This document shows positions 42,303-53,926 of a stretch of 64,000 nt of DNA, piece by piece (position 1 is the first letter of the stretch; each line of letters begins with the position of its first letter). Origin of the DNA: Haberlea rhodopensis (lineage: Eukaryota; Streptophyta; Magnoliopsida; Lamiales; Gesneriaceae); assembly GCA_907163345.1 (NCBI GenBank), contig CAJQUN010000003.1, forward strand, positions 5,870,821 to 5,934,820, written 5' to 3'. The notes under the pieces are model-generated. The model did no database searches and had not been told where the DNA came from. It saw only the letters and a list, made by a program, of their open reading frames with translations. Both the position numbers and the translations under genes were made by a program.

Positions 42303-43479
42303 CCCAGTCTTGTTAATCCTTCCTATTTTTCCGATGTTTTTTTTTTTCAATTATAAAAAAAAAATTCTCTGATTTTGGGTTCAGATGAATTTTCATAGTT
42401 TCAAGGTACTTCAGGTTGGTAAGAAAATTATATTTATGGTAACTAGATAGATAATACTCACTATTTTGTAATGAATTCATGAAATGACATGATAACATAT
42501 GAAAGATTAAAATATGTGATAAAAGAAAGTATGATAAATCTGTGATTTTATAACATTTTTACGGAGTAAATAATAATAATTTTGATATCTTAGTTTTTTG
42601 CATGAAAATTAATATAATAAAATTTATAAATAAAACTTTTATTTAAATCGAGTTAATTTAAATGTTTATGTCAGGATCGATTTCGGGGGTGGGTTGTCAT
42701 TCCACACCCGAGTTCAACAAACTTGAGCTTCAATAGCTCGTGTTCTTGAAATAATTGCACCGAGAGATTATATCGAGTTCGGTTACAAAACCGAGCGGAA
42801 GACACTCAACATAACCCGCTCTATAACCGATTAAATATTTGAAAGACATTTTAAAGATATGCAATTAAAGTAAATAAACAAGCATTTGTTTATGGAAGTT
42901 CGAAGGTGGTGTAATCCTTCTACGTCTCCCCTTCTTCCACCTCATGGAAGGATTCCACTAGAAGACATTGATTTATACAATCCCGTTGTACAAACCCGAT
43001 CCAGTTGGGAATTCCCCATCCAACTAGAACTCCTAGCAACTCAACTATGTATGTTCTTTAATGTCTCACATACAAAGACCTCTCATCGGTTGTGATAAAT
43101 CATCAACCGTTACAATGATATTCACTCATCTATTAAGCTCTCATATACAATGAATATAGTGAATATATATGGCACAAATGATCTCTAACTAGATCTGATA
43201 TAGCAAGGTAAGTGGTGCCAAAGGTTTGGGGAGTGATATTCATTTAGCAACTTTTGTCTTTGAAGTTCCCAATTGAATCCCAAGTGGGTTTGCTTTGGAA
43301 GGCTTGGATTGATCTTCAATCAGCTGTTATTGAGCTTCCAAATCATGTATATATAGCCCCAAATAATGATATATATGTTAGACACAAGAATATGCCCGTT
43401 GAAAAAGGTTCTGCATCATTCCCGAGCTTGCAACGGTCATATTCTGGTTTCTGGGCTCTTTGTATTTCGGACCGGACTG

Positions 43480-43578
43480 GTCTGGTCTGCTGGTCTGGTC
43501 TGCTGGTCTGCTCAGCTGGTCTGGTCATCTGGTCTGGTCTGCTGGTTTGGACAGGTCAGTCTGGTCTGGACAGGTCAG
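43480..43578. repeat. Imperfect ctggt/ctgct simple repeat
   Basis: About 100 bp of alternating tggtctg and ctggtctgct units within the solo LTR. Confidence 0.9.
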
Positions 43579-43807
43579 TCTGATGCAAGACAAGCTTGAT
43601 ACAAAAACAGATTGATAAACTTGCTCTTCTGATCTGTTGCTTGTAGCTCTTGATTCTTTGATTTCTGGGCAAAGTGATCTACATGAAAGTTGTAGCCCTT
43701 TCTCTTAACTTTCCACGGAATCAAGAATCGCTCGATTTCGAGTTCGTGTGAGAGAGTTATCCAGATTATTCTTAAATAAAAGAATTTAGGCTATTTGAAT
43801 CTATATG

Positions 43808-44215
43808 TGTGCGGCCAAGCAAGCTAGCCAATGCGAAGCATTCAAAAAATACTTTGTGAGAGCTTGTTGGATTGATTTATGGAATAATAAGATAAAAAAG
43901 ATCTTTTTTAGTAATTATTTGAGGCGAAGCCTCTCTCAATCCATATAGTAAAGTAAGCCTAAGCCAGACCAGATGATTCAACAACATCTTCATAATAATA
44001 CAATGCAAGCAAAAGTTCCTAGATGGCCCGAAATTGACTTGGCAAAGCCACCTCATCTCTAAAAGCCCGGCTCGCGAGGCGTAAGAACGGGAACTGGGTC
44101 GATCTATTCTATGCCCGAAGGCTGAAATCCCAATAGGCCAAGGGTTGACAAAAAGGACCTAAGAGAAGAGCATCTTCTCTTAGTCTCTTGCTCGAAATAC
44201 GAGGCAATGCTCCTG
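43808..44215. other. Plant mitochondrial-like insert (candidate NUMT)
   Basis: From about ggccaagcaagctagcc to aatacgaggcaatgctc the style changes to plant mitochondrial spacer sequence: aggcgaagcctctctc, ggctcgcgaggcgtaag, aacgggaactgggtcga, ctatgcccgaaggctg. LTR-like sequence resumes on both sides. This judgement is from memory of mitochondrial spacer style, the edges are approximate, and no gene is included. Confidence 0.4.
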
Positions 44216-45212
44216 CTGTCTGTTTGCTGGATGCAGCAGCACATGGCGTGACTTGCAGAAGCTCTTTGGCCATTTTAACGTCCGATTCAGTCTTTGACTT
44301 CCAAATATGACTTGTAGATCTCTGTCTTAGCTTTCCAACCCATACTGAATCGTTCCGTTCCGATAAGCGAGCTAAGAGTTATGACCAACAGACTGACAGT
44401 TGCTTGCTGCTTCTTTGTGGTACAGCTCGATCTTGTAGGCGTCTTTTCATCTTGATAACATTCGAGCTAGCCGATCTGTTGTGAAATATGACTTTTAGTA
44501 TTTTGAGTTGGCTGTTCAACCTCTTTGGAAGCATGCCATTTCGATATCCGAGCTATGAGATATGATTGAATCAATCCGTTGTGCCAGGATTTCAGTTTTG
44601 GTCCAGCTTGATATTTTCAAGCTACTTCTTTGTAATTCATCAAGCTCTTAATTATGATCTATGAACTGCACACTTGATGAAATATGTTAGCAACACAATA
44701 ACAAGTTTTGTTAACATCAAAACCAAGATTATTCGGGTTTCCAAAACCCAACAGTTTATATTAGTCATTTCATAATGTAATATAATTCTCCAAAGTTAAT
44801 ATGCGACATTCTTAATAAATTCTTATTATTACCAAATATGTTGAAATACAGATGTAAAATTTGGTTTCATTTTTCAAATTCATTATTTTATGCCTTAAAA
44901 TAAAACAAATAGTAATACTTCATTTTCTTTTTCTTTTTCATTTTTCATTCTATAAAATATATTTTTCATAGAATTCCTACTAGAAAAGCTATCAAATACA
45001 AGTTTTGAGTTACATTGTTATCATTAGTTATAACGTTTTGCAAAGCTGCAAATGTTAGATCCTATAATAAGATCTAATTTTAATGTTTTTTTAATAATGA
45101 TAAAGCTGCAAATGTCAAAGTTGTTAAGAACTCATATTGTATATTTTTGTAAATAACGGTGTAAGTTTGTTAAATATGATGTATATTATGTATGGTTAAC
45201 TTCATTTCATCA

Positions 45213-45275
<63 letters not shown>
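45213..45275. repeat. Compound (GT)n(AT)n microsatellite
   Basis: About seven GT units run directly into more than twenty AT units. Confidence 0.97.
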
Positions 45276-45277
<2 letters not shown>

Positions 45278-45344
45278 CGCAATAAAGCTACCGCACTTAA
45301 TTTTTTTGAAAATTAACGTACTAGCATCAGACTTATGTAACTCA

Positions 45345-45437
45345 GCTCTTGCCTCGACATCCTAAAAAAAATTATTATTACTTTGCTAGTTGTTATTCTT
45401 AAGATACTCATTCATATTAATAAGATTCCTACATGCA
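45345..45437 (+). repeat. Copia LTR-edge fragment related to 37.83-37.92 kb
   Basis: Shares ctcttgcctcgacatcctaaaaaa and the following ttgctagttgttattcttaagatac-type sequence with the 5' LTR end and leader of the element at 37318. It is a truncated second copy in the same orientation. Confidence 0.7.
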
Positions 45438-46543
45438 ATAATTTCAACCGTATGTAATCCAGCATTTTAACCATGAGGTCGATGAATATTACCTGACCAG
45501 TAAACGAATGTGGCCCACATATTATGACATTAAATCAAGAAACCGACGATTTGTCGATAGATATCTTGTTAAATTACGGATCATACCACGTTAGTGTAAT
45601 CTTATAAGATATAGTTTGATACACTTGATGAATTTGAGATTAACCATAATTTTTAGCTATTCATCTCTCATTTATCTCATCCCATCAATAATATGGTGTT
45701 CATCGCTTCGGTTTAGGTTCCGTTTCGTTTTTTTTAAAATAAAAAAAATCAGTTTCATGGTACGGTTAACATAACACAAAACCGAAATTTTTTTTAATAT
45801 GTATTTTTTAATCTTTTAGCTGCTTGCCTATAAAAAAATCAGTTACATGGTTCGGTTAACCGAAATCGAAAAAGTTAGGTAAAATCGAATCCGAATCCGA
45901 ACATGGTTTTGAAAACCAACACCGAAAATTTCGATTAACCCTCAATCTGCGTGCACATTAATTTATTTGTTAGATAGTTATTATCTTAGAAAGTCAAAGG
46001 TGAAGTAATCAATAACATGTAAAAAATTGAGGGTCAAGGTAATTAATGTGTTAAGTCGACGCATATTTAAATATAGGTGATCGTATGTGTGTTGTGCACG
46101 TACATATAGGTTACTATATTTATAATATATTAATATTTTTCAATTCCAATCTTAAATTTTTACTCACGGATGATAGTTTAGAAATTTTCCAAAAAAATTC
46201 AAAATAATTACAAGAAAATTTTCTTTACCCAAATTCTCTGTTATTGTAGGTATTAAAAATATACATAATTTTTAATTACATAAATTTATTTTTCACATTG
46301 GATTTTATATTAAAAAGGCGATTAAAAAAGGTTAGCATGAAACAATCCTTTTAGATATATATCATTACGAAAATATTTATATTGACCCGATTTTGGTCCA
46401 GTTTAAGGATCATCTATATATGGTTGATCTAAAATTACTAGTATGTTACTTTATGTATTTTATTTAAAAGATGTTATGTTTTAATATTGAGTTGATATAT
46501 AAGTGGGGTTAAACCTAATACATAATAAGACGCCGAATGTTCA

Positions 46544-47445
46544 TTGTTGACTTTTCGTAAGGGTAACGTTAATCTCCTTGTCCTAGTCTATGTGGATGAC
46601 CTCATCATCACCGGCTCCAATCAGTCTCATCTCCTTGCCGTCATTACTCACCTTCAATCACACTTTGCGGTCAAAGATCTGGTCTCCCTATCTTATTTCC
46701 TTGGTGTTGAAGTGGCTCGCTGCAAAGAAAACCTCTTTTTATCTCAACATAAGTATACTCTTGACTACGTCGACATCATATGGATGGTGCCAAACCAGTA
46801 AGCACTCCGATGGCTGCCAAGCATCTTCTCTCCACTTCTGGCACTGTCACTCCAACTGATTACAGAAGTGCTCTTTGTGGTTTATAGTATCTCACTCTGA
46901 CTCATCCTGACATTGCCTTCACCGTCAATTGGTTAGCTCAGGCTATGGCTGCTCGACCGTCCACTCTTTCACTTAATGCCTACTCTGACTCCGACTATGG
47001 TGGCGATCGGAATGATAGTAAGTCCACCTCTGCCTACGTAATATCCTTCGGTGCAACCCAATCTCGTGGCGCTCTCGTAAGCAACAAGGTGTAGCTCGCT
47101 CCTCCAGGGAAGCTGAATATCGTGCCTTAGCCTCCGCGGCTGCAGATAAACAATCTTTTTCGTGAACTTGGAAGTAAACTTCCTAGTCCACCGCACATCC
47201 TATGTGAGAGTATTGGTGCCACGCGTCTCGCTTTACATCCTGTCATGCACTCTCCCATGAAGCACATAACTATTGACGTTCACTTTGTTAGGGACTTATC
47301 CAACAAAGGTCTTCTTCACGTCTCTTATGACAACACTCTGGATCAACTAGCCGATATTCTAACAAAGGCTCTTCATCGCACCAAATTTGAGCTACTCCAA
47401 TCCAAGATCCCTGGGCCTGACGGCTCATCGATTTTGCGGGGGCAT
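46544..47445 (+). pseudogene. Copia RT/RNase H fragment
   Basis: A 5'-truncated pol remnant. VLVYVDDLIITGSN (the RT catalytic YVDD, near 46590) is followed by DLVSLSYFLGVEVAR. Frame-broken RNase H pieces follow, ending with TLDQLADILTKALH (near 47340-47390), the usual C-terminal Copia RNase H motif. A polypurine-like gcgggggca (near 47436-47444) and an LTR-like start tgttaaaaaaac follow. Upstream domains are absent. Confidence 0.85.
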
Positions 47446-47640
47446 GTTAAAAAAACAAATCAATCGGTTAAGGAAACACATCAATCTTGTTCATTGTAAT
47501 CTTAGTCAGTATTCATTGTGATTCTTTTCTGTAATTAGATGATTCATTGTACAACTATAAAGGGGTGATTAAGCCAAAATGACATCAAACTTTACATTGT
47601 AATTTATATTTTCTATAAAATGCAGGTGCGCTAGATACCA
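47446..47640 (+). repeat. Probable LTR of the 46.5-kb Copia fragment
   Basis: Starts with tg just after the polypurine-like tract and contains actataaagg (near 47556), which could be an LTR TATA box. No second copy exists in the window and the right end is a guess. Confidence 0.4.
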
Positions 47641-47963
47641 TTGAAACTGGAATTGACAGTGTAACCTAATTCCATTGAAACTGGAGTTGACATTGTAGAT
47701 AATTTTTAAAATTAAACCCAATAATTAATCTCGCAACGTTGACATTTTTAGTTAATTGCGTGAAGTTTAGGCAATAATACCGATGAACTAAAATTAAAAA
47801 TAAGATTCAAGGTACATACAACCTCAGGGAGAATGCTTCTGTTGTGGGGTTCGTAATTATATATATACATAAATGCTAATACATTGACCTTAACGAGTTT
47901 TGACATTATGTCGCCGTCCATTCCATTACACTAATGGATACCTTAGTACTAAAATAATATTTG

Positions 47964-48177
47964 GGTGTCTGAATTGGAGCATGTTGAATTTGGAACCATA
48001 AGATCATGAGTTCGATTTTCCCTACTAATATTTTTTTCTACCTGAGCCTGTCGCACCAAGCTTACCTAGTGTGATTTACTTAGTTTGCGTGATTTGCAGA
48101 CTATATCATCAGCTTGAGGGTTTATCCGGTATGCACCATACAGATAGCGTCTGCAGGTCCCTTCGTCTTAAAAAATT
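47964..48177 (+). mobile_element. tRNA-derived SINE, about 214 bp (copy B)
   Basis: Flanked by the 11-bp repeat aataatatttg (47953-47963 and 48178-48188). It has a box-B-like gagttcgattttcc, a t-run, a cctgagcctgtcgca block and a ggtcccttcgtctt end before a short A-tail. It is the same family as 25717-25924. It ends about 115 bp upstream of the TATA box of the ACC oxidase gene, in the same orientation. Confidence 0.75.
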
Positions 48178-48292
48178 AATAATATTTGAAAGAAGGATTA
48201 TTATTAAATAACATAACGTGACCCTTAAATTAATTAATAAATGCATAGCGTTGACATATTCTCAGGCAGGGGGGAAATTTCATATTGCTGCA

Positions 48293-48301
48293 TTATAAAT
48301 A
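48293..48301 (+). promoter_or_regulatory. TATA box of the ACC oxidase gene
   Basis: The string ttataaata lies about 110 bp before the start codon at 48412, giving a 5' leader of roughly 80-90 nt. A TTGAC (W-box core) lies upstream near 48250; such a short core occurs by chance. Confidence 0.6.
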
Positions 48302-48411
48302 GGCCAACATGCAAAGTTCTTAAGCACCAAATTAAGCGTTCTTAGTACTGCTAATTAGCTGCAAGAACCGCAGGAGATCTTAGGCAATAGATACATTGTA
48401 TGTACTTTTCA

Positions 48412-49546
48412 ATGGCGATCCCTGTAATTGATTTCTCAAAACTCGATGGAGACGAGAGATGCAAAACCCTGGCTCAAATTGCTAATTGCTGTGAAGAGTG
48501 GGGATTCTTTCAGGTATTTTAGTTTCTTCAAACTAGAATTCTAACTTTTTAAGTGCAATGAATTCATGCAATATACATCAAAAAGTATTAAATAAATTTT
48601 ATGAACGTGTGAACAGTTAATCAACCATGGCATCTCTGAGGATCTCCTGGAGAGGGTGAAGAAGGTTGCATCTGAATGCTACAAGCTTGAAAGAGAGCCC
48701 GGTTTCAAGCATTCGAAACCGGTGAATCAGCTGAAGGAATTGGTTGAGAAGAAAAGTGATGAGAGTTTAGTAGAAACTGTTGATTGGGAGGATGTGTTCT
48801 TGCTTTCAGATGAGAATCATGATGAATGGCCTTCAAAAACACCTGGTTTCAAGTAAGCTAATTGATTTGCTGTTTTTGGAGTTAATTAATTTTCTGGTTC
48901 CGAGTAAATTTTTTTAAATATTACAATTAACAGGGAAACCATGAAGGAATACCGAGCTGAACTGAAGAAACTGGCCATCAAAGTGATGGAAACTATGGAC
49001 GAGAACTTAGGTCTGCCAAAAGGGTACATCAACAAGACATTCAACGGAGGAGAAGAAGAAGAAGAAGAGAACTCGGCCTTTTTCGGGACAAAGGTCAGCC
49101 ACTACCCACCATGCCCACGTCCAGATAAGGTCAACGGCCTCAGAGCTCACACAGATGCCGGAGGCGTGATCTTACTCTTCCAAGATGACGTAGTGAGCGG
49201 CCTTCAAATCCTGAAAGATGGGGTTTGGATTGATGTGCAGCCGATCAAAAACGCCATAGTGATCAACACAGGTGATCAGATTGAAGTGTTGAGTAATGGC
49301 AAGTACAAGAGTGTCTGGCATCAGGTTTTGGCGTTGCCTGATGGGAACAGGAGATCGATTGCCTCGTTTTATAACCCATCTTTTAAGGCCACCATCGAGC
49401 CTGCAAAGCATCTGGCACAGAATAAACTACAAGTGGAGAATTTGCCCAAGTATCCCAAGTTTGTGTTCGGAGACTATATGTCTGTTTACGCCGAACAAAA
49501 GTTCTTGCCAAAGGAGCCAAGGTTCCAAGCAGTGAAAGCCATCTAA
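48412..49546 (+). CDS. ACO5: 1-aminocyclopropane-1-carboxylate oxidase, ACO5-like
   Basis: Cytosolic Fe(II)- and ascorbate-dependent enzyme that converts ACC to ethylene. Three exons, 48412-48513, 48617-48852 and 48934-49546, with GT-AG introns give 316 residues, normal for the family. The N-terminus MAIPVIDFSKLDGDER and CCEEWGFFQLINHGI form the DIOX_N part. The iron ligands are H185, D187 (HTDAGG) and H242 (KSVWHQV), and R252-x-S254 is the family's RxS motif. The W-H spacing with NRRSIASFYNPS and the C-terminal KEPRFQAVKAI match Arabidopsis ACO5 better than ACO1-ACO4, which have R-M-S. An acidic run (EEEEEEN) around residue 160 is longer than usual but matches ACO5's acidic loop. The gene is intact. 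SINEs lie on both sides. I am confident of ACC oxidase; the ACO5 subclass is from memory. Confidence 0.92.
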
Positions 49547-49887
49547 GGAGGACTTGACCAAATTCAATCAAATGTACTCATAAATTTTCTTTGTTTTTTC
49601 TCGTTCTTGATTTTTGGTTGTGTGAAATAATGTTTTCTTTAAAGTAATTGGGTGTTTGTGAATCTTCTCTTCTTTTTTTTCCTGTTCTTGATTAGGAGTT
49701 GGTGGATGGGTGTGTGGATTCAGTGATGAGATTGTCCTTATAATGAAATGCTTTATTGAAGAACTAAGGTTTCTAGGGCATTGTTGGCCTTTGGTTTCAT
49801 GAGGACATGGTACTCTACATTTTCTTTCTTTTTAATTTCGGATTGTGCTTTGTATACAAAAGTAATTGCAAGGTATATGTTTTTATC

Positions 49888-49984
49888 TTCTTTTTTTTTT
49901 TTTTTTAATTTAGAGGACGGAGCAGGACTCGAACCCGAGATCTCAGAAATAGATAATAATCATTAAATCAACGCCTTGTCGTCG
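49888..49984 (-). mobile_element. Short tRNA-derived SINE, minus strand
   Basis: Plus-strand ggactcgaaccc is the complement of a box-B gggttcgagtcc, and the T-run at 49891-49906 is the poly(A) tail of a minus-strand element. Flanks are tatgtttttatc at 49876-49887 and 49985-49996. Head and core (acgacaaggcgttga, tatctatttct) match the plus-strand element at 2931-3028. Confidence 0.78.
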
Positions 49985-50168
49985 TATGTTTTTATCATTT
50001 CACGTTAGCTTCATATAAAATATGACAATTCAGTCAAATTTGGGAATTTCTATCAGAACCCTCTTGGAACAATTTCAAGATCAAGTTTCTCCCATTGTTT
50101 AGAGTGTAATAACAATCAGTTGTCTCATGATTTGGGGTTCAATCTGATATATTGATGCATATTTAACA

Positions 50169-51781
50169 TGTCACGCCCCGAAACCGGGGTCGATAACACC
50201 GGCGTTGATTCCAAACATTAATTCGAAATCAACAAGCCTCGTGTACAGATCTATGATAAAAACCAGTCTATTCATTCCATAGAAAATAATAATCGTCTTT
50301 TACAATTGATATTACAAAATACAATTGTCTCGATTAAATCAAATATGCGGAAGCGTAAATAAAACTAATAAATTCTTGAAGGTTCTTCGTGGATCATCAT
50401 CTCCAAAATTGTTCTTGTAATTCTTCCTCGATCTCTACTTTTCGTCCTTGTCTGGGAGGGGAGGTAAGGGGTGAGTATTTGGGAAAATACTCAGCAAGTA
50501 GGGGCCGATTGAACATAGTAAAAACGCATATAATTTCATAGCATAAATCATTTTAAACATTTCTTTGTCAAATCTTATAGATCTTGGCATATAAACACAT
50601 GTCTTACACATAAACACATATCTTTCACATATTCACATATCGACTTATTGGATTCAAGAGGTGGCTCCCGTGGTATAGCACTTTGCTCTTAAGGATCAAG
50701 AGGTGGCTCCCATGCATGTGGCACGCCCACATCATGTAGCACTTTGCCCCGCCGAATCAAGTGGTGTCTTATACACACGTAGCACGTTGCTCCGCAAGGT
50801 CCTTCATTCATGATCATGTCACATACTTGTTTAGCTTTAAAAACATACTTTTCATAGGGTTGTTCAATCGAGATTTAAATCATAAATAATATTTCGAAAA
50901 CGAAATGAAGTTGTAGCAAAACCCCACTTACTTTCGAAGCGTGATTGAGCGAATTATGGGTTGTAGAAAGTAGCACAAAATCTCCTCCTCCTTTGCCTTG
51001 AAGGTTTCGAATTCTTATGTGTGTGAGTAGGTAAAATTTCGAAAATGCTAAGTGTAGAATAAGATTTTCTTGGCATGATGTGTTGTGGACTTCAAAGGTG
51101 TTGATTCTTGGAAGAATAGCCCTTTCTTTGGTGGGATTTGAGGTGATTTAAAGGTAGGAAAATTAATTAAATCCTTAACTTTGGCCAAAGAAATCCCTTA
51201 AATTAAGTCCAGTCAAGCAAGTCATGAATGCAAGATATTATAATAATTGGATGCTAATGGTGTGGTAATTAAGTGGGAATATACTTAGGAGTAAGGTGAT
51301 TCAATGTAGGAGGATTTTAATTTGGATCCCTAAACTTTGGTCATATGATTGAATAAGATAATTGAATGGTAATGTCATGATTTGATCATGCAATTAAATG
51401 GGTACCAAGATTTGGGCATGGCACTTGAATGAGTCAATTAAATGAGGCAAAATGAATAAAAGATTTTGAGCATGTAATGAATGTGGTTAACCATTGGTAA
51501 TGTATGTGAATAAATTTACCAATTCCACAACTTTGGTCTTTTAATGACATAGTTTGAGCAAGGTATTGATTGGGTCACCAATTGGCTAAATGAATGGCAA
51601 AAGAATGGGGTCATCACATGTTGGTCATCTAATGACATGATTTAAGCAAACCATTAATGTTATTATATTTGATTGGATGGTGGTTGAATGGAATTGTATG
51701 GTTGGTTAAGCACTTAGGTTTGTGCAAGGTCATTGAATGGTTAACATGGTTTGGGACAAGGTAAATTTTCGGGTCTTCACA
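50169..51781 (-). repeat. 3' LTR of the Gypsy-type element
   Basis: 1613 bp. It is the uninterrupted copy and so shows the empty site for the hAT-like insertion (cccgtggt once, at 50667-50674) and the single form of the 111-bp duplicated end. Nearly identical to the other LTR apart from a few indels (for instance about 28 bp near 51715 against 58395). Confidence 0.95.
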
Positions 51782-51794
51782 TCCCTCCCTCCTT

Positions 51795-52420
51795 ATTGGA
51801 AGTTTCGTCCTCGAAACTTAAGTAATCTCGATCTTCAAAGAGATATAGATATTTCACTCGTATCTTTTCTTCAGTTCCCAAGTGGCATTCTTCTTCATAT
51901 GGTTTGACCTTTCGACATGACGTATAGAATGGTTCTTCATCACACTACTTGATCCTTTGAGTCCATGTTCAAGATCGGAATTTCTTCGTACTTCATAGGT
52001 TCATTCATGCTTCTTTCGACAACTAACGGTTCTACATGGTTCGGATTGGCAATGAATCTCCTCAGTTGTGGTACGTGAAATATATTGTGAATTTAGGATA
52101 GGCTCGGAGTGAGTGTTATTTTGATTTTGTTGGACCATCAATGTTGAAAGTAACTGCTTAGGTAAAAGTTTGCTCCAAATTTCTTATTGAAGTCTGAGGC
52201 TCAAACACGTAGCATATCCTCGAGGGTTTGAGTTGTCCCTTCAGTCTTGCCATCGATTTGTGGTAACATATGGTACTAAAAGTCACAAGAGTACTTATCG
52301 GTCATTGAAAGCTCTCTCAAAGTCGCGACACAGATTGTGGGTCTCTGTTAGAAGCTGACGCGACTGGCTTCCTACATTCGTTGGTTTAATGTTTCGTCTC
52401 AGCTCTTACCTAGTCGAACC
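51795..52420 (-). pseudogene. Gypsy integrase remnant
   Basis: On the minus strand, TQTLEDMLR (52237-52205) matches the end of the Gypsy integrase core. NATWELKKRYE (about 51890-51850) matches the ...EEATWE...MRxKYP chromodomain-side end of plant Gypsy polyproteins. Between them the frame is lost repeatedly, and the sequence ends at the cgaggacgaaactt typical of plant Gypsy 3' ends. Confidence 0.6.
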
Positions 52421-53926
52421 GAGAACCATATCTACAAACATTTCTTCTTCCGTCATGTACTCTAATGAGATTATCTTAGCTTTAAGAAATCGAATGAAAA
52501 GAGTTTCTAGTTGAATGGGTTTTCTTTGTCAAACCGATCAATGATAGGAGAAAAGTATATTATAAAGGTTGTTCAATACAAATCCAAAAATTTCTTAAGG
52601 GGATGCAAAGTGAATGATCAATTTTTTTGTGAGTTGAAACGACCAAGACAATTGTTGAATACTACAAGAATTTGCAAGGATGACATACATTATTCTAGGA
52701 TACAACCTCATGAAAGAGATGAAATTGAAAATTCCAAGAAGGTGGAAAGATAGAAAATGTATGTACTTTTGTGCATCAACTTAAAATAAGTTTTGCAAGG
52801 TGATAGTCGAAAAATATTTGTTTGATATGAAGAAGATCAAGGCCATATCAAACTCAAGCAATCATGTGGTCTAAAAAAAATGAATTAATAAACAAATGAT
52901 GTATCGAATTTTAATGAAGAACGATAACCACATTAACCAAAGAATAATTGGTAATAATGAAACAACAATTTACTATGAAGGTTAGAAGTACTAAAAATCG
53001 TTGAATGATTGTTTCACAAGTAAGGTATGTTTCAAACGAATCCCGACTATTTAAAGTAAATGTGATGTAAGCATAATTCCAAGATAGATCAATAGTTGGA
53101 TAAGTATTTGTACAAATGAGGTTATCAACGAAAGAAATTTGAGGGTACAATGAATAGATTGAATAATTCTTCTAATGAAATACTATGGTCTTATATAGGT
53201 TTGCCAAATGAAATATGAGTTCAAGAGGATATCATTAGCAAATTTGAAGGAAGAAAATGGTTTCATTGATCGAAATGAATTTTATCGAATTTCGAAATGT
53301 AGGAAATAGATTTCTAATACCCTAAAAGTTTGAGGAACTAATCTATTATATCTTATTTCAACCAAATGATCATAACGACTTGAACCCAAAGTATCACAAC
53401 TTATACTCAAATTATGAAGATGTATCTTAAATTATGCGTCCCAAAGTATAACATGATTTACTTAGGCTCTAAGGATCTCAATAAGAGTAAGGAGGGCATG
53501 TCATCGACTATTCGAGTTAGCCCGAGATTTTACTCGAATGAAGTTTTCTTGGAATTGTTGAAAAATTTCAAAACAATTTCTATCAATGAATCTAATAAAA
53601 TATGAACTCGAATATTGAGTGATCCGAGAATTGAAATTCTCGAAGTTAGCCCAATAATAAAAATTTAAGGAATTGAGCGTAATATATGGAAAACAAGGGG
53701 ATCGAGTTCATAGTGATTTTCAAAGAGGGATATAATAGCAAATGTTTAAAGTCGTTGCGTATGAGCGTAACCGAGGAATAACAAAATTGGGATACGCTCG
53801 GAGAATAAACTAAAATTTATTAATTAAACTGAGAGGTTCACAATGAAATATTAAACAAAGAAAATCATCACTAGGATACCCAAGATATATTCCTTATTAT
53901 CCTTCTGACTTTGGATATTAGAAAAA
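52421..53926. other. Uncharacterised interior of the Gypsy element
   Basis: About 1.5 kb with only short open frames on both strands and no motif that I recognise (no YLDD/YVDD, no DTGA). It may be scrambled former pol or captured non-coding DNA. Confidence 0.5.

Larger units (their letters stand above)
42669..44753 (-). mobile_element. Solo SIRE/Maximus-like Copia LTR
   Basis: Read on the minus strand it begins tgttgggttttggaaaccc and continues into ttttgatgttaacaaaac, a start typical of SIRE/Maximus Copia LTRs, and ends gatcctgaca. A perfect 5-bp target duplication gttta flanks it (42664-42668 and 44754-44758). No PBS, polypurine tract or coding region adjoins it, so a solo LTR is the simplest reading. 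The length of 2085 bp includes an organelle-like insert and a TGGTCTGG-type simple repeat. Confidence 0.78.
44759..46540. other. AT-rich intergenic stretch with small repeats
   Basis: Holds a compound microsatellite (45213-45275), a 90-bp fragment similar to the LTR edge of the Copia element at 37.8 kb (45345-45437), and near 45700-45950 a patch of ggttcggttaaccgaa-type sequence like the interior of non-autonomous hAT elements but without clear ends. No gene. Confidence 0.5.
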
